From assembly GCA_020975725.1 (NCBI GenBank), contig QXJR01000027.1:885675-949674 (forward strand): a stretch of 64,000 nucleotides of DNA. Direction: 5' to 3'. The position numbers and the translations under genes were made by a program. The notes under the pieces were generated by a model, which saw only the letters and a list, made by a program, of their open reading frames with translations, searched no databases and had not been told where the DNA came from. Positions within the stretch are counted from its first letter, which is position 1, and each line of letters starts with the position of its first letter. Positions 21,212 to 31,819 of the stretch are shown in pieces. The DNA comes from Picocystis sp. L7 (taxonomy: Eukaryota; Chlorophyta; Picocystophyceae; Picocystales; Picocystaceae).

Positions 21212-24200
21212 TCATTCTCCACTCGGCAGCGTGCGCACACCCTTTTCTTCCTGCACTGTGCATTCGAGGATGCGAATGCTTGCACCCTTGTGGAGAACCG
21301 AATTGTACTCCACGCAACCTGTGTACTGGATGCAAGCAGGGCATCCTGCCTCTCCAGTGCAAGGGCACTCGCTCACCAGCTCCAAAGCCCTCTCCAACAG
21401 GTCGCTGAAAATGGAGCCCACCCTGGTTGACAATCCCACCCCTCCGGGATGCTTGTCGAAAACAAGTATCCGCTCCGGCCTGTATCGCGTGTCGTAAGGG
21501 TTGTCGCACTGGGTCCCCAAGTCATTCCTTCCACACATGACGTACAGTGGCACGATGTTTAGGAGAGCATGGCAAGCACCGTGCAGGCCCTCCCTCCATG
21601 GAAGGCCCTCGTCCCGCAGCTTCTGCCTGGACCAATGTGGAACCCTGATGTACGAAGCAATGGTTTCATACTGCAAGTCTGGGAGAAAGAGTTCCGCCGA
21701 ATCGAAGCAGATCCCAGACCCTTTCCGAAAGGAATTGTAGCCAAACCATCGTTGGGTCACTATTGCACGTGCACTGATGGAAGAGGAGCTGGGTACCACG
21801 CCGCCCTTGGCACGTCTTTCAGGAAACGCGAGCGTCCCTCCTACAATCTGGATGTCTGTGTAGTCTGCCACAGAGGTGTAGTAATCCACCTTTAGCGGGC
21901 GAACGTATGCGATGCGGCTATCCAAGTCCAGTTTGTGGCAGTGGTAGGTACGTCCTTGGTGCATGTATATCGCGCCCTCATAAATCTGAAAGAATGCTTT
22001 CTGTTCTTCGATTTCCTCCAACACCTTGTTTCTTCCCTCTTCAATCACCACGTAACGGGCGCAGTTTATTTCCCTCAAGGAGACTTGGCGTGCCGGCATT
22101 TCCTCCCCCCCTATGTAGTGAAGGGCTTGTGCCAAGGGGTGCTTGGGGTGACGTCCAAGGATACCCTTGCCAATAAGCTTTTCAGAGGCTTGTCGTGCAG
22201 CGGCCGTGAAGTATTCCACGTCCGATCCGTGGGCGTCCAATGGAATTTCCGCAGCGGCACACATAAGATGCTGTTCGAGCAGTACTTCGTTCGTGGGATC
22301 AACGCACAGATCCTCTACTGAGCCTCCAAACAGTTTTTCCGGATGCCGCACGAAGTACTGGTCTAGCGGACCATCCCATGCAACAAATATACCGAGAGAG
22401 GTCTGTTCTCGCCGTCCTGCTCTTCCTGCCTGCTGCTTGAAACTCGCATAAGAACCTGGGAATCCCAGGTGCAGGGTGACATCAAGACTTCCGATATCCA
22501 CGCCGAGTTCAAGGGCATTGGTGGCAGCGACTCCTAGCAAATCTCCTCGAAAAAGCCGGCCTTCCACCTTCCGCCTCTCCTCTGCACTGTACCCACCACG
22601 ATACACCGATATTCGGTGAACAAGCCCCTCGTCCACATCGCGCAAAAAGTCCGTGGCATAGGAAAGCACGAGCTCGCACAACTTGCGCGTGGCGCAGAAG
22701 GCAATTGTCCTCAGACCATGCTGCACACACTCTGCGAGCAAAAACGCAGTCTCCACAATTGGTGAGACACGGTGGTCCTCCGTCCTCGTACCTGCTGCAC
22801 CGTGGCGTGCTTTGCGCCAGTCAGGAAACTGCCTCCCCTCCTCGTCCAACGCTGAAGTTGTTGTCTTTCCTTGAGAGGAAGCTCCGGAACGATGTGCTCC
22901 TGAAGAGGGCGGGACCCCTCTTGCGAGGACACGCACAGGGCGTGCACGACAACTCCTGCATGGAGCTGCAGCATTATCCCATCCAGCAGGGCTACCAGGG
23001 GCGTACGATCGAGAGACAACAGGATTGCTCTTGCAACTGCCAATGGCAAGCTCCTCCTGGAATTGAGCATCGGTCACCGCTCCCAATCGCGCCCCCGCTC
23101 CTCTGACCGTCCGGCTGTCTCGCTTGGCCTGGCGCTGTGCTTCTTGTTCTGCACGGCGTTTCCCCTCTGCCCTGTTCCGGGCTTCAGCGATGCCTCTCAC
23201 GAGGGGAGGATTCCACAGCAAGAACAACTTGCTCCCGCAAGGTGAGCTGTCTTGGTCTACCACTTCGAATGGGGACACTCCCGTGAGGATGGCTGCATGG
23301 GAGGCAGGGTTAGGCAGCGTTGCACTGAGGACAATCGTGGTCGGAGAGATCCCGTATGTTCTCCTGCAGATCCTGCACAGTCGGCGCAGCACCAATGCCA
23401 CATGAGATCCAAAAATTCCACCATATGCGTGCGCTTCGTCAATCACCAGATATCGAAGGTTGCAAAGTAGACGGGCGAATCGCTTGTGGTTCGGAAGCAT
23501 GGTGACATGAATCATGTCAGGGTTGGTAATCCACACCCGGGCAGACCTGACAATGTCCCCACGAGCATCCACAGGGGTGTCTCCATCAAAGACGGCCACG
23601 GTCTCTTGGCTGGCCGTTGGCCCCAGGACTGCCATGGCCATCTCTTTCAGGGAATGAGCCTGATCCTGTGCTAGTGCTTTTGTGGGGAATATGTACATTG
23701 CGCAACTATTTGGGTCTTCCACGATAGTTTGGAAGACGGGTAAGTGGGCGCAGATAGACTTCCCAGATGCCGTGGCCGTGGACACCACAACATGTTTGCC
23801 TCCCAAGGCTGCTGAAACCGCCTTCTCTTGGTGAGCAAACAGGGAAGCTGCTCCTCGCCCTTCAGCGGCCTGTCGCACCGCATTTGTCAGGTTCGACGGA
23901 AACGGAGCATAGGAGGGGCTTCGTTTGGGCAGTGTCCTTTCGTGGGTGATCTGATTGGCGTAGCAAGCATGCTGCCGGAGATGTTCAACGAACTGCAGGG
24001 GTTCCATGTCGTCTTGATTCCCACACAGCTTCAGCCTTGTCCTCGATTGATCCTGGGCTGTTGCCTGCACGCTGCGAGCAAACGCTGTGGTCTTCGCACG
24101 TTTTCGCGTGCCTGTTCCCTCGGTGTGGCCAATTGCAGTTGCTGAGTGTGTGCTGTTGTCTCGGTTGTCGCGCTGTTTCGCGTGTTGAAGCGTGATCTGC

Positions 24201-24598
24201 AGTGCTTGTTTCTGGAAGGACGGGTGCCACAGGCACTTGGTTTCCATCCTCCTCCATCGTTTGGGTAGGGTCGTCAGATACGTCCTTTGGGCTTCCCATG
24301 CGACGGCGTGGAGCTCTCTTCGACACGTTCTCCTCATCAGCTGGACTTGTCTATGGCACCCCATCGTAGGCTCCACCGAGGAACCTTCGCCACGTTGGTT
24401 GCAAGGTATGGCGATGGGATCCTTCTGTCGGAAGTGTCGCCATTGTTCCATTCCTTTCGGGCACAGAAGTTCCAATCGATCCTTTTCTTCGGCATTGATT
24501 CCTTCTTCCACCTCTCCCTTCTCTCTCGCATCCATCCACCCTTCCAAAACCCTTTCCAGCCCGGCCAAGGACGCTGGCAGTGCGCCTCGTTCCGCCAT
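21212..24598 (-). CDS. HRQ1: HRQ1-type ATP-dependent DNA helicase (RecQ4-like, with C-terminal zinc-binding MZB domain)
   Basis: About 1128 residues. The superfamily-2 core has Walker A STATASGKS (about 273-281), FPTKALAQDQ, DEAH in YLVIDEAHAYGG, VLSATLPN, then GGYSAEERRKVE, ATNALELGVDIGSLD and QQAGRAGRREQTS. The C-terminal MZB domain has the cysteine set CPCTGEAGCPACIQYTGC after HPGGVGLS. This combination is typical of Hrq1, a 3'-5' helicase in cross-link repair and telomere control in fungi and plants. Residues about 1-230 are a poorly conserved leader. ATG 24598 (MAERGALPAS) is preferred to the frame start at 24655. It is divergent from SEC16, 253 bp between the ATGs. Confidence 0.9.
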   Translation of the reverse strand: MAERGALPASLAGLERVLEGWMDAREKGEVEEGINAEEKDRLELLCPKGMEQWRHFRQKDPIAIPCNQRGEGSSVEPTMGCHRQVQLMRRTCRRELHAVAWEAQRTYLTTLPKRWRRMETKCLWHPSFQKQALQITLQHAKQRDNRDNSTHSATAIGHTEGTGTRKRAKTTAFARSVQATAQDQSRTRLKLCGNQDDMEPLQFVEHLRQHACYANQITHERTLPKRSPSYAPFPSNLTNAVRQAAEGRGAASLFAHQEKAVSAALGGKHVVVSTATASGKSICAHLPVFQTIVEDPNSCAMYIFPTKALAQDQAHSLKEMAMAVLGPTASQETVAVFDGDTPVDARGDIVRSARVWITNPDMIHVTMLPNHKRFARLLCNLRYLVIDEAHAYGGIFGSHVALVLRRLCRICRRTYGISPTTIVLSATLPNPASHAAILTGVSPFEVVDQDSSPCGSKLFLLWNPPLVRGIAEARNRAEGKRRAEQEAQRQAKRDSRTVRGAGARLGAVTDAQFQEELAIGSCKSNPVVSRSYAPGSPAGWDNAAAPCRSCRARPVRVLARGVPPSSGAHRSGASSQGKTTTSALDEEGRQFPDWRKARHGAAGTRTEDHRVSPIVETAFLLAECVQHGLRTIAFCATRKLCELVLSYATDFLRDVDEGLVHRISVYRGGYSAEERRKVEGRLFRGDLLGVAATNALELGVDIGSLDVTLHLGFPGSYASFKQQAGRAGRREQTSLGIFVAWDGPLDQYFVRHPEKLFGGSVEDLCVDPTNEVLLEQHLMCAAAEIPLDAHGSDVEYFTAAARQASEKLIGKGILGRHPKHPLAQALHYIGGEEMPARQVSLREINCARYVVIEEGRNKVLEEIEEQKAFFQIYEGAIYMHQGRTYHCHKLDLDSRIAYVRPLKVDYYTSVADYTDIQIVGGTLAFPERRAKGGVVPSSSSISARAIVTQRWFGYNSFRKGSGICFDSAELFLPDLQYETIASYIRVPHWSRQKLRDEGLPWREGLHGACHALLNIVPLYVMCGRNDLGTQCDNPYDTRYRPERILVFDKHPGGVGLSTRVGSIFSDLLERALELVSECPCTGEAGCPACIQYTGCVEYNSVLHKGASIRILECTVQEEKGVRTLPSGE

Positions 24599-24851
24599 GA
24601 AGTTCCTCTTTCCCCTCCGTCCCTTCGATCTCCCGATAAACCCTATCCAAAACACGGGTGGGAACGTCGGGGTCCTTTCCTTTTCGGGAGGTTCCCTCTC
24701 CGTCCCTTCCCTTCCCTTTGAAAGGGTGGGTTGGAAAGGCCATCTGTTTCCGGTTCAGGAAACGGTTTCGTTCGAGAAAATCCCCTTCCCCTCGATCCCG
24801 ACGAGGGAGATCGAAGGGGACGTCGACCGCGACGTCCGTTCCCAGGACGCG

Positions 24852-27749
24852 ATGGCGTCGCCACCACGCGTGGTGGAAGGCGGAGCCATCCCTTTCGCGT
24901 GCGACGGAGGGGGAGGAGAGGAAGACGAAGACTGGATCTTTGGAACCCAAAGGGAAAGAGAGAGGACGGAAGCGACGTCGACGGTCCAGGACGAGGGACG
25001 CGTGTTGGAACCAGTGGCACGGACGACGTCGCAAGCACAGCACGAATCGGAACCCGAGGCGTGGATGCAACCCGAAAGAAGCGAGCACGAGGAGAACGGA
25101 CCGGTGGTGGAAGACGTGGACGCGCTCCCACCGGGCTGGGTGGCGGGTGTGGATCCACAGAGCGGATACACCTACTACTGGAACGCCCACACTGGCGTGT
25201 CCACGTGGGACAGACCAGGACCGATCGAATGCGCCTTGGAACCCAACGAAACGCCTTCAAATACACAAGAAGAAACCCGGATGGTAAATCGGAACGGGAC
25301 CGGACGAAAGCAGGAACCCAACCTGTTCGTGCCTGGGAGCCAAACGAATTCCACAGCCAGGAAGACCAACGGGAACCTCGAAGAACGCTGTCCACATGGA
25401 AGATCCGCACACACCTGTGTGGCCTTTGGATTCGGTGGAAGAGTTTACACGGTCAGATCGGTGAGTCGGCCTGGATCCGTGCAAGTGGACCAGGTGGGAA
25501 ACCTGCTGCGGAAGCATCGACCGGAACACGTGAAGACCATGGAGAGCTTCCCCAGCCCAGCCTGCTGGGAAAAGGGAGATCGACTGGCCAAGTACGCGAA
25601 TCTGCGGGCAACCGAATGCGAAGCGGAAGGCACAAACGGGGACAGAGAAGCAGAGGCGCTCCTGTGGAAGCTGCTCCAGATCCTGTGCACCCACAAGGGC
25701 GAGCTGCGATCCAAAGGTGGAAAGCCAAAGAAAGACTTGCCAGAGAAGGCCCTGGCAGATGTCCTCTGCCCTCAACTTGGAGATGCCTCCTGGGCTGGGG
25801 GAATGAGTGGATACTCTGTCATGAATCCACTCTCAGGGGAAAGCGCAGAGAGCGCACACACGGCTTCCTCACGCGTGCAGGATCATCTCATCAGGGGTGA
25901 GCTGGATCCAGCCATTCAGCTGGCTCAAGAATCAGGGCTCTGGAGTGTGGCCTTGGTTTTGGCGCAGCACGCTGGAGATGCAACGTTCAAGGAAGTTGCA
26001 TCAGAGTATGCGAGAAGAGCCATGAAACAAGGATCCCCCCTGCAGGTTCTATCCTTGCTCCTTGCTGGATCAGGCGGGGAGGTCCGCAAGCTAATGGCCC
26101 CTGGATCCCACGGCCACTCGACAGGGTTCGCTGGAAAGGCAAGCACAAGAGCTCCCCATTTGGACCTACAAGGCAGTCTTGGCTCGTGTCAAGGTGCACC
26201 CCTCCTTTCAGACTGGCGCAAGGCGGTGTCCATTATCGCGGCGAATCGAGTTGATAGGGGAGAGGAGGCACTGGTAGCCATTGGGGACGCGCTGTGGTCT
26301 TCCACTGGGCAGTGTTCAGCAGCGCAGCTTAGCTACATAGTTGGAGGTATGCCCTTGCAGCCCATGAGCCAGGAAGCGAGGCTCTGCCTTGTCGGTGCAG
26401 ACCATCGCCGGTTCCCGAGGACTTTTGCATCGAACGAAGCGATTCAGCGCACAGAGATATTCGAAGCGGCCATTTTGCTCGGCTTTCCCCAGTCGTTGAT
26501 CGCTTGCTTCCAACCCTACAAGATTATGTATGCCTACCGCCTGGTCGAAGCAGGCTTTCCGGAGAAGGCGCTTCGTTATTGTCATGCTGTCGATAAGATT
26601 TTAAAGAAAAGTAAGGGCCACTCGTATCTGGTGGAAAGAACCCACGAGCAGCTGGCTTGCTTGACGGAGCGATTGACCACACATCTCATGGGCTTCAATC
26701 CAAAGGCGGTCCAAGAAAGCGGTCCAGGAGGGGTCCTTGGTGGCCTTGGGAGGCTTCTGGACAAGGGTGTGAATATGCTAATTGGAGGTGACGAGGTGGA
26801 TGCGCACAGTGGGTCGACAGCCAACAGCACCCACAATATTTCTTCTGGAGGTGCATACCAGGACATGCAATCAGACCCCCCTCGAGAAGGGCACCACAGA
26901 CGCACTTCTTCTGTGTTCTCGGACGTGAGCATTGCGGACTCGGAGACTTCCAATGAACAGGCTCAGCGCAAAGTTATGGACGGCTCGTTCATGCGATCGC
27001 TGTCGTCCAAAGCCTTAGGGCTCTTCGGATCATCGCGGACAAAGCACGAGGAAGTGATTGGGGAGGAAAACAAATTTTACTTTGATGAAAAACTTGGCAT
27101 TTGGAGGGAGCAAGGCAAAGATGTGCCGCAAGAAGAGGAACCTCCCCCACCCCCACCCACCAGTACATCCATGGCCACTCCTGGCCAAGGACAGAACTGG
27201 CATCCTCATTCGGAAGAATCACAGGCCCATTTGTTATCGCAAGGCAGTGGAAGCTTTGGCTCTCACGTACAAAGAAGCAACGTCCGCTCGCGGTACGTGG
27301 ATGCTTATGCTGCAGTGAAGCCAACCAGCAACCTTGCCAATCAGGGCATTTTGCCAGGGCACAGCTCTAGTGGTGGAACTTCGCCCAGCGTGTTCATTCC
27401 GACAGTTCCAAGAAGCCAATCGTTATCGCGTGGGGGAGCCGATGGTACTTTGGGCGCTGGAGGCTGTTCTGCAGAAGCACTTGGTGCCTCAGAGACGACG
27501 CAGATGGGACTAAGCCGTAGTGCTTCAGCGGGTCACTCGGCCCAAAGGTCGCAGTTTGCACCTTATGCCCAAAACCTAGCCGCGCCGACTACCGGCAACA
27601 GGACCCCTCAAGGCCAGAATCGGCCGAGTGTCCATTGGCAGCCGCAGACTGCAACCGCTGCCCATCCCGAGCATTACCCCTACGCAGGTGCTCCGAGCAA
27701 TGCAGGGCATGGGAATGATACGAACCAATTCAAAGATGTTCAGCTCTAG
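24852..27749 (+). CDS. SEC16: SEC16-like COPII scaffold with an N-terminal WW domain
   Basis: About 965 residues. An acidic leader precedes a WW domain at residues 92-122 (LPPGWVAGVDPQSGYTYYWN then VSTWDRP, both tryptophans present). The SEC16 central domain follows, opening with CVAFGFGGRVYTV (about 200) and VGNLLRKHRPEHVKTMESFP, then the helical ACE1-like region with DHLIRGELDPAIQLAQESG, LWSVALVLAQHAG and YRLVEAGFPEKALRYCHAVD. This is the part that binds Sec13 and organises ER exit sites. The C-terminal 300 residues are disordered, with an FYFDEKLGIWREQGK motif seen in SEC16 tails. The WW domain is not part of the standard SEC16 plan. AATAAA lies 6 bp after the stop at 27755. Confidence 0.88.
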   Translation: MASPPRVVEGGAIPFACDGGGGEEDEDWIFGTQRERERTEATSTVQDEGRVLEPVARTTSQAQHESEPEAWMQPERSEHEENGPVVEDVDALPPGWVAGVDPQSGYTYYWNAHTGVSTWDRPGPIECALEPNETPSNTQEETRMVNRNGTGRKQEPNLFVPGSQTNSTARKTNGNLEERCPHGRSAHTCVAFGFGGRVYTVRSVSRPGSVQVDQVGNLLRKHRPEHVKTMESFPSPACWEKGDRLAKYANLRATECEAEGTNGDREAEALLWKLLQILCTHKGELRSKGGKPKKDLPEKALADVLCPQLGDASWAGGMSGYSVMNPLSGESAESAHTASSRVQDHLIRGELDPAIQLAQESGLWSVALVLAQHAGDATFKEVASEYARRAMKQGSPLQVLSLLLAGSGGEVRKLMAPGSHGHSTGFAGKASTRAPHLDLQGSLGSCQGAPLLSDWRKAVSIIAANRVDRGEEALVAIGDALWSSTGQCSAAQLSYIVGGMPLQPMSQEARLCLVGADHRRFPRTFASNEAIQRTEIFEAAILLGFPQSLIACFQPYKIMYAYRLVEAGFPEKALRYCHAVDKILKKSKGHSYLVERTHEQLACLTERLTTHLMGFNPKAVQESGPGGVLGGLGRLLDKGVNMLIGGDEVDAHSGSTANSTHNISSGGAYQDMQSDPPREGHHRRTSSVFSDVSIADSETSNEQAQRKVMDGSFMRSLSSKALGLFGSSRTKHEEVIGEENKFYFDEKLGIWREQGKDVPQEEEPPPPPPTSTSMATPGQGQNWHPHSEESQAHLLSQGSGSFGSHVQRSNVRSRYVDAYAAVKPTSNLANQGILPGHSSSGGTSPSVFIPTVPRSQSLSRGGADGTLGAGGCSAEALGASETTQMGLSRSASAGHSAQRSQFAPYAQNLAAPTTGNRTPQGQNRPSVHWQPQTATAAHPEHYPYAGAPSNAGHGNDTNQFKDVQL

Positions 27750-27843
27750 TTCACAATAAACAGCGGTGACAAGCTTGTTCCATGGGGTCTGATCACAGTC
27801 CCGAGTGCGAGTTGCGAAGCCTCTCTGAGCCTTCGAAAGGAAT

Positions 27844-29214
27844 CTATGTGTACGCTGCATTGCTTTGCCACTGCAGGTAATCCGGACTCTCGCAAGCCTT
27901 GTACTCTTCCACAACACTCTCTACCACCTCTCGCGAATCGTGGAACTCCTGCAGATCATCTGCGAACATGGGGTGCTGCTGATAGCTATCGATGAAGGCT
28001 TGTCTCCTCATCAGCTTGTCGTACTGGCGTGCGCACTTGGAGAACAGGTGGCGGATGGATGTGTGATTCGCAAGCATCAAACCGCTCACGCGATTAGAGG
28101 ACTGGATGTAGGGGCTTTTTCTGGAGAGCGCAACCTGGATGGAGGCCGGTCCCCACTCGATGAAGTTCGCCAGCCTTCTCTCCCGGATACGCTGCAGTGA
28201 ATTGTGCACTTGGGTGGGATCCACGTCCCCCTGGATGATGTTGAGAATCGAAATGTACTTGCTGTTGCTGGTTTCCTTGTTCCTTGTGTGTGCGCTGACC
28301 ATGATGTTTTTGGACTGGAGCAGCCTTCTCATCACATCTAGCACGGTGGTCTTTCTCACGGTAGCTGCGGCCTGCCTCTCCACGCTGAGCGGGGTGTATC
28401 CCGTCATGAGGAAGTGGCATCTCGGGGTAGGGATCAGCCCGGCCACGAGCCCGACCAGATCGTTGTTCATGTACCCAGGGTACCTGAGTGTGGTGGTCGA
28501 AGCGGCCATCACCGTGCTGACGAGTGAATTCGTTTGAGCAAAGGTCGGGTTGGGGATGCGCAGCCGTTCCACGGCGATACGATTGAGTGCCGTGTTATCC
28601 AGCACGACCACGGCATCCGCGTTCAGCGCGAGCCTCTTGAGGGTGAGCAGGCTGTTGTAGGGCTGCACGACGACGTCGCTGGTTTCCTGTTGGTTGGGGA
28701 ACACGCTATACGTTTGCACGAGTTTTTTCCCGTATCTGTCGTTGAGCGCTTCGAGCAGGTAGGATCCGAGTCCGGATCCCGTCCCTCCGGCGATGGAGTG
28801 GCAGAGCACGAATCCTTCCAGGCTGTCGCTTCCGTCCGCTTCTCTGTCGATCATGTCCATGAGATCTTCGTGCACGTGTTCCGCCTGCGCGTATCCGTTG
28901 GCCCAGTTGTTTCCCGCTCCTCCTCCATGGTCGGAGAGGAACACGTTTTCGTGGTTGAAGAGTCCTTTGACGTCCGAGTTTTGGATGGAATTGATGACCC
29001 TCGGTTCCAGGTCGATGAGCAGTGCCCTTGGGATGTAATGATCGTCGTCTGCTTGGTAGAAGAAGACGTCTTTCCTGTCCCTCGCGTCGCTGGCGTACGT
29101 CTCCAAGATCCCGTCCTTGCTGATCCCGTGTTCTGCACACAGCTGCTTCCAGAACTCTGCGCCGATCTGGTTCCCGCACTGTCCCACCTGCAAGGTGATG
29201 ATCTCCCTGGGCAT
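27844..29214 (-). CDS. TUBG: Gamma-tubulin
   Basis: About 456 residues, the expected length. Begins [18 protein letters not shown] and contains the gamma-specific [19 protein letters not shown], the GTP-binding loop [10 protein letters not shown] and [13 protein letters not shown]. The [14 protein letters not shown] segment is nearly invariant in the family. It nucleates microtubules from the gamma-tubulin complex at centrosomes, basal bodies or the nuclear envelope. The frame is open upstream to 29703, but residues there are unrelated; ATG 29214 is the real start. Third positions are nearly all G or C in the first half. Convergent with SEC16, 95 bp apart, and divergent from UBC9. Confidence 0.98.
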   Translation of the reverse strand: MPREIITLQVGQCGNQIGAEFWKQLCAEHGISKDGILETYASDARDRKDVFFYQADDDHYIPRALLIDLEPRVINSIQNSDVKGLFNHENVFLSDHGGGAGNNWANGYAQAEHVHEDLMDMIDREADGSDSLEGFVLCHSIAGGTGSGLGSYLLEALNDRYGKKLVQTYSVFPNQQETSDVVVQPYNSLLTLKRLALNADAVVVLDNTALNRIAVERLRIPNPTFAQTNSLVSTVMAASTTTLRYPGYMNNDLVGLVAGLIPTPRCHFLMTGYTPLSVERQAAATVRKTTVLDVMRRLLQSKNIMVSAHTRNKETSNSKYISILNIIQGDVDPTQVHNSLQRIRERRLANFIEWGPASIQVALSRKSPYIQSSNRVSGLMLANHTSIRHLFSKCARQYDKLMRRQAFIDSYQQHPMFADDLQEFHDSREVVESVVEEYKACESPDYLQWQSNAAYT

Positions 29215-29560
29215 GGTCCAATGGGTCCTGCTTTTCGCACGCGTGCGCCAGGTTGGAGTCGTCTCTCGGTCCACCCCCGAGAGGGGAAGGGGGAGGGGAA
29301 AGCCCAGGAGCAGACACACCCCGGTGGGACCAGACACACCCCTCGCAAACGGGCCGGTTCCCGCCCAAACCAGATCGGAGGGGGAAACGGGATCCCCGCC
29401 CGTGCTTTGCATCGACGCTGCTATGGGACGCGTGGCGAGGGGGGTCCGTCTCCCCGATCGAGGGGAAATCGACCCCCCCCCCTTTCCATCCCCTCCTTCC
29501 CTGCAAGGACGAGGACGAGTCGTTCGGAAGGTGCGTGGAGCACCGAAGCCAGGACCCGCC
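29215..29560. promoter_or_regulatory. Divergent promoter, gamma-tubulin / UBC9
   Basis: 346 bp between divergent start codons of two highly conserved genes. GC-rich with short A/C/G runs (for example ten C in a row near 29472). No TATA-like box near either start. Confidence 0.45.
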
Positions 29561-30040
29561 ATGTCGGGGATCGCGAGAGGGAGGCTGGCGGAGGAGAGGA
29601 AGGCATGGAGGAAAGACCACCCGCACGGGTTCTTCGCGAGGCCCGAGACGCTGCCGGACGGAACCGTCAACCTCATGCGGTGGAAGTGCAACATACCGGG
29701 CAAGAAAGGGACGGATTGGGAAGGAGGGTTCTATCCCGTCACGCTGGAATTCAGCGATTCGTATCCAAGCAAACCGCCCAAGGCCAAGTTCCCGCCCAAC
29801 TTCTTCCATCCCAACGTGTATCCTTCTGGGACGGTCTGCTTGAGCATCATCAACGAAGACGAAGACTGGAAACCGTCCATCTCCGTGAAACAGATCCTCG
29901 TGGGCATACAGCAGATGCTGGACAACGCCAATCCGAACAGTCCCGCCCAGTCCGACGCATACGTCATGTTCGTCAACCGCAGGACCATGTACGACAAGAA
30001 GGTGCGTGAGCAAGCCAAGACGTACCCGCCGCCGGTGTGA
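29561..30040 (+). CDS. UBC9: SUMO-conjugating E2 enzyme UBC9
   Basis: 159 residues, one exon. Starts [20 protein letters not shown], the characteristic Ubc9 start, with [16 protein letters not shown] placing the catalytic cysteine at residue 93 as in human and yeast. [12 protein letters not shown] and [13 protein letters not shown] are Ubc9 signatures. It takes SUMO from the E1 and attaches it to lysines in nuclear targets. The first helix is Lys/Arg-rich, as needed for SUMO and E1 binding. Very strong GC3 codon bias suggests high expression. Confidence 0.98.
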   Translation: MSGIARGRLAEERKAWRKDHPHGFFARPETLPDGTVNLMRWKCNIPGKKGTDWEGGFYPVTLEFSDSYPSKPPKAKFPPNFFHPNVYPSGTVCLSIINEDEDWKPSISVKQILVGIQQMLDNANPNSPAQSDAYVMFVNRRTMYDKKVREQAKTYPPPV

Positions 30041-30322
30041 TCCTGGCCCGGACCTGCACGCCTCCACCGGGAGTGCACGGCCGACCGTGTCCCAGGCGAG
30101 GACGCGATCGAGGCGAAGGAGGCACGCATCCTTCTTCCGTCGGATCCCATCCGTGCGAAGGCATCACGCACCTGACCTGCAGTAGTAAAGCCACGCAACC
30201 CAGGCGCGTCCTGGATCCCTTGAATCGGCTGGAAGGACCCAGGACGCTTGGCGTCCCGTCGAGTCGAGACCTCGACCATTCGCATCCGCCTCGGCACGCA
30301 CGCGTCTCACCCACGTGGAAGG

Positions 30323-31819
30323 ATGCACCGCCGTTTCCATCCCACGATCGACTCGGACGTGTCCTTCGCACGCACGCACGCACGGTGGACGTTCGACCGT
30401 CGGTCCAAGGCGAACAACTCCCCTCGTGTGGTGAGAAGCCGATCGGTTGTTCGAAACCCACGACGAAGCAGAGCGACACGAGCGCAGCTGGACCCACGCG
30501 ACGAGATGAGGAGGACCGCGTCGTGCACGTGCGGGCAGGAAAAGGCGTGTTCGCGGCCCAGGAGGAAGGGAGGCGTGCGAGCGCGCGCCGGGCAGGGAGG
30601 CGAATACGAATCGAAGGAAGGCGAACGGAAGTGGAACAGAAGAGACGCGATCGGTGGCGTCGCTGCGTTGGGGATCGCAGCCGCGTGGTTGAAGCCGCAA
30701 GTCCTGCAAACGAAGGAAAAGAACCAATGGGTGGTCGACGAGCCGGACGTGGCGGACGGGGAAGAATGGACGGATTGGATCCGAAGGAAACAAACGGAGA
30801 TCCTCGTGGAAGAGGAACGCGTTCTGCACACCATCCAGGAACAAGAGCAGCAGAAGACGTGGGAAAAGAAACAGAAGGATCTCCTCCTGACGGGATTGGG
30901 GGCGGTGGGAGCTTCTCTGCTCGCCAAAGAATGGACGGAGAGCTTGCCCAAACCCGTGCAAGCCATTCCGCTGGATCAAGAAGGGGAAACGGCAGGGAAG
31001 GGGATCCAAATGGTGGCCGGTGCAGCCAAGCTTCCCCATCCCGGCAAGGTCGACACCGGTGGGGAAGACGCGTTCTTCGTCAGCACAGCGAGGCAGGGTG
31101 CTGCAGGTGTGGCGGACGGGGTGGGCGGATGGTCCAACAATGGCGTGGATTCGGGGGAATATGCAAGGACTTTGATGCAGCTCTGCATGCAACGCTTCGA
31201 AGCAGAAGGGGTGGATGATCCTTACGAGATCCTTCGTACGGCTCATGCTCGGATGGATCTCCCCGGGAGCGCCACCGCCTGCATCATGACCATGAGAGAC
31301 GGAGAAATCCTTGCAGCCAACGTGGGAGACAGCAGCTTCCGGGTCCTGAGGGATGGGAAGGTGGTCTATTCCAGCCCATTGCTGCTCCACGCCTTCAATT
31401 GTCCCTACCAGCTGGCGAGCAAGAAGCACGTGCCGTCTGCGGACCCCGTGTCCAAGGCCGACCGCTTCTCGTTCCGACCGCAAGACCAAGACATCATCGT
31501 GCTGGCGACGGACGGGGTGTTCGACAACCTCTTCGACGAGCAATTGGTAGACATCGTCGACGGATTCGACCTGGAAGACTCCGCGTCCTCCGCGTCGGCG
31601 TGTGCGTCGAGGATCGTAAGCCAGGCTCGGGACCTTTCGACGCGTCCTGGTTACTTGTCTCCGTTCGCACTGCAGGCCAGAGAGGCTGGCTTGGTCCCTC
31701 TGGAGGCCGTGCAGACGGCGGATGCACCACAGCTCGCAGGCAAGCTGGACGACGCGACTTGCGTCGTGGCGGTGGTGACGACCGCCCCTGGACGGTTCGG
31801 CGTCGGATCCGTAATCTAG
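30323..31819 (+). CDS. PP2C-type protein phosphatase (PPTC7/plant PBCP-like group), probably plastid-targeted
   Basis: About 498 residues. The phosphatase part (from about residue 240) has TGGEDAFFV, GVADGVGGWSNNGVDSGEYA, ANVGDSSFRVLRDG, LATDGVFDNLFDEQ and KLDDATCVVAVV, giving the metal-binding aspartates of the PPM family in the PPTC7-like arrangement. The first 100 residues are Arg/Ser-rich and low in acid, like an organelle transit peptide. They are followed by WNRRDAIGGVAALGIAAAW (residues 104-122), a twin-arginine plus hydrophobic stretch like a thylakoid Tat signal. A helical region (about 150-200) links it to the phosphatase domain. ATG 30323 is the first in frame; the frame above it has no ATG. 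Family assignment is firm, location is inference. Confidence 0.87.
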   Translation: MHRRFHPTIDSDVSFARTHARWTFDRRSKANNSPRVVRSRSVVRNPRRSRATRAQLDPRDEMRRTASCTCGQEKACSRPRRKGGVRARAGQGGEYESKEGERKWNRRDAIGGVAALGIAAAWLKPQVLQTKEKNQWVVDEPDVADGEEWTDWIRRKQTEILVEEERVLHTIQEQEQQKTWEKKQKDLLLTGLGAVGASLLAKEWTESLPKPVQAIPLDQEGETAGKGIQMVAGAAKLPHPGKVDTGGEDAFFVSTARQGAAGVADGVGGWSNNGVDSGEYARTLMQLCMQRFEAEGVDDPYEILRTAHARMDLPGSATACIMTMRDGEILAANVGDSSFRVLRDGKVVYSSPLLLHAFNCPYQLASKKHVPSADPVSKADRFSFRPQDQDIIVLATDGVFDNLFDEQLVDIVDGFDLEDSASSASACASRIVSQARDLSTRPGYLSPFALQAREAGLVPLEAVQTADAPQLAGKLDDATCVVAVVTTAPGRFGVGSVI

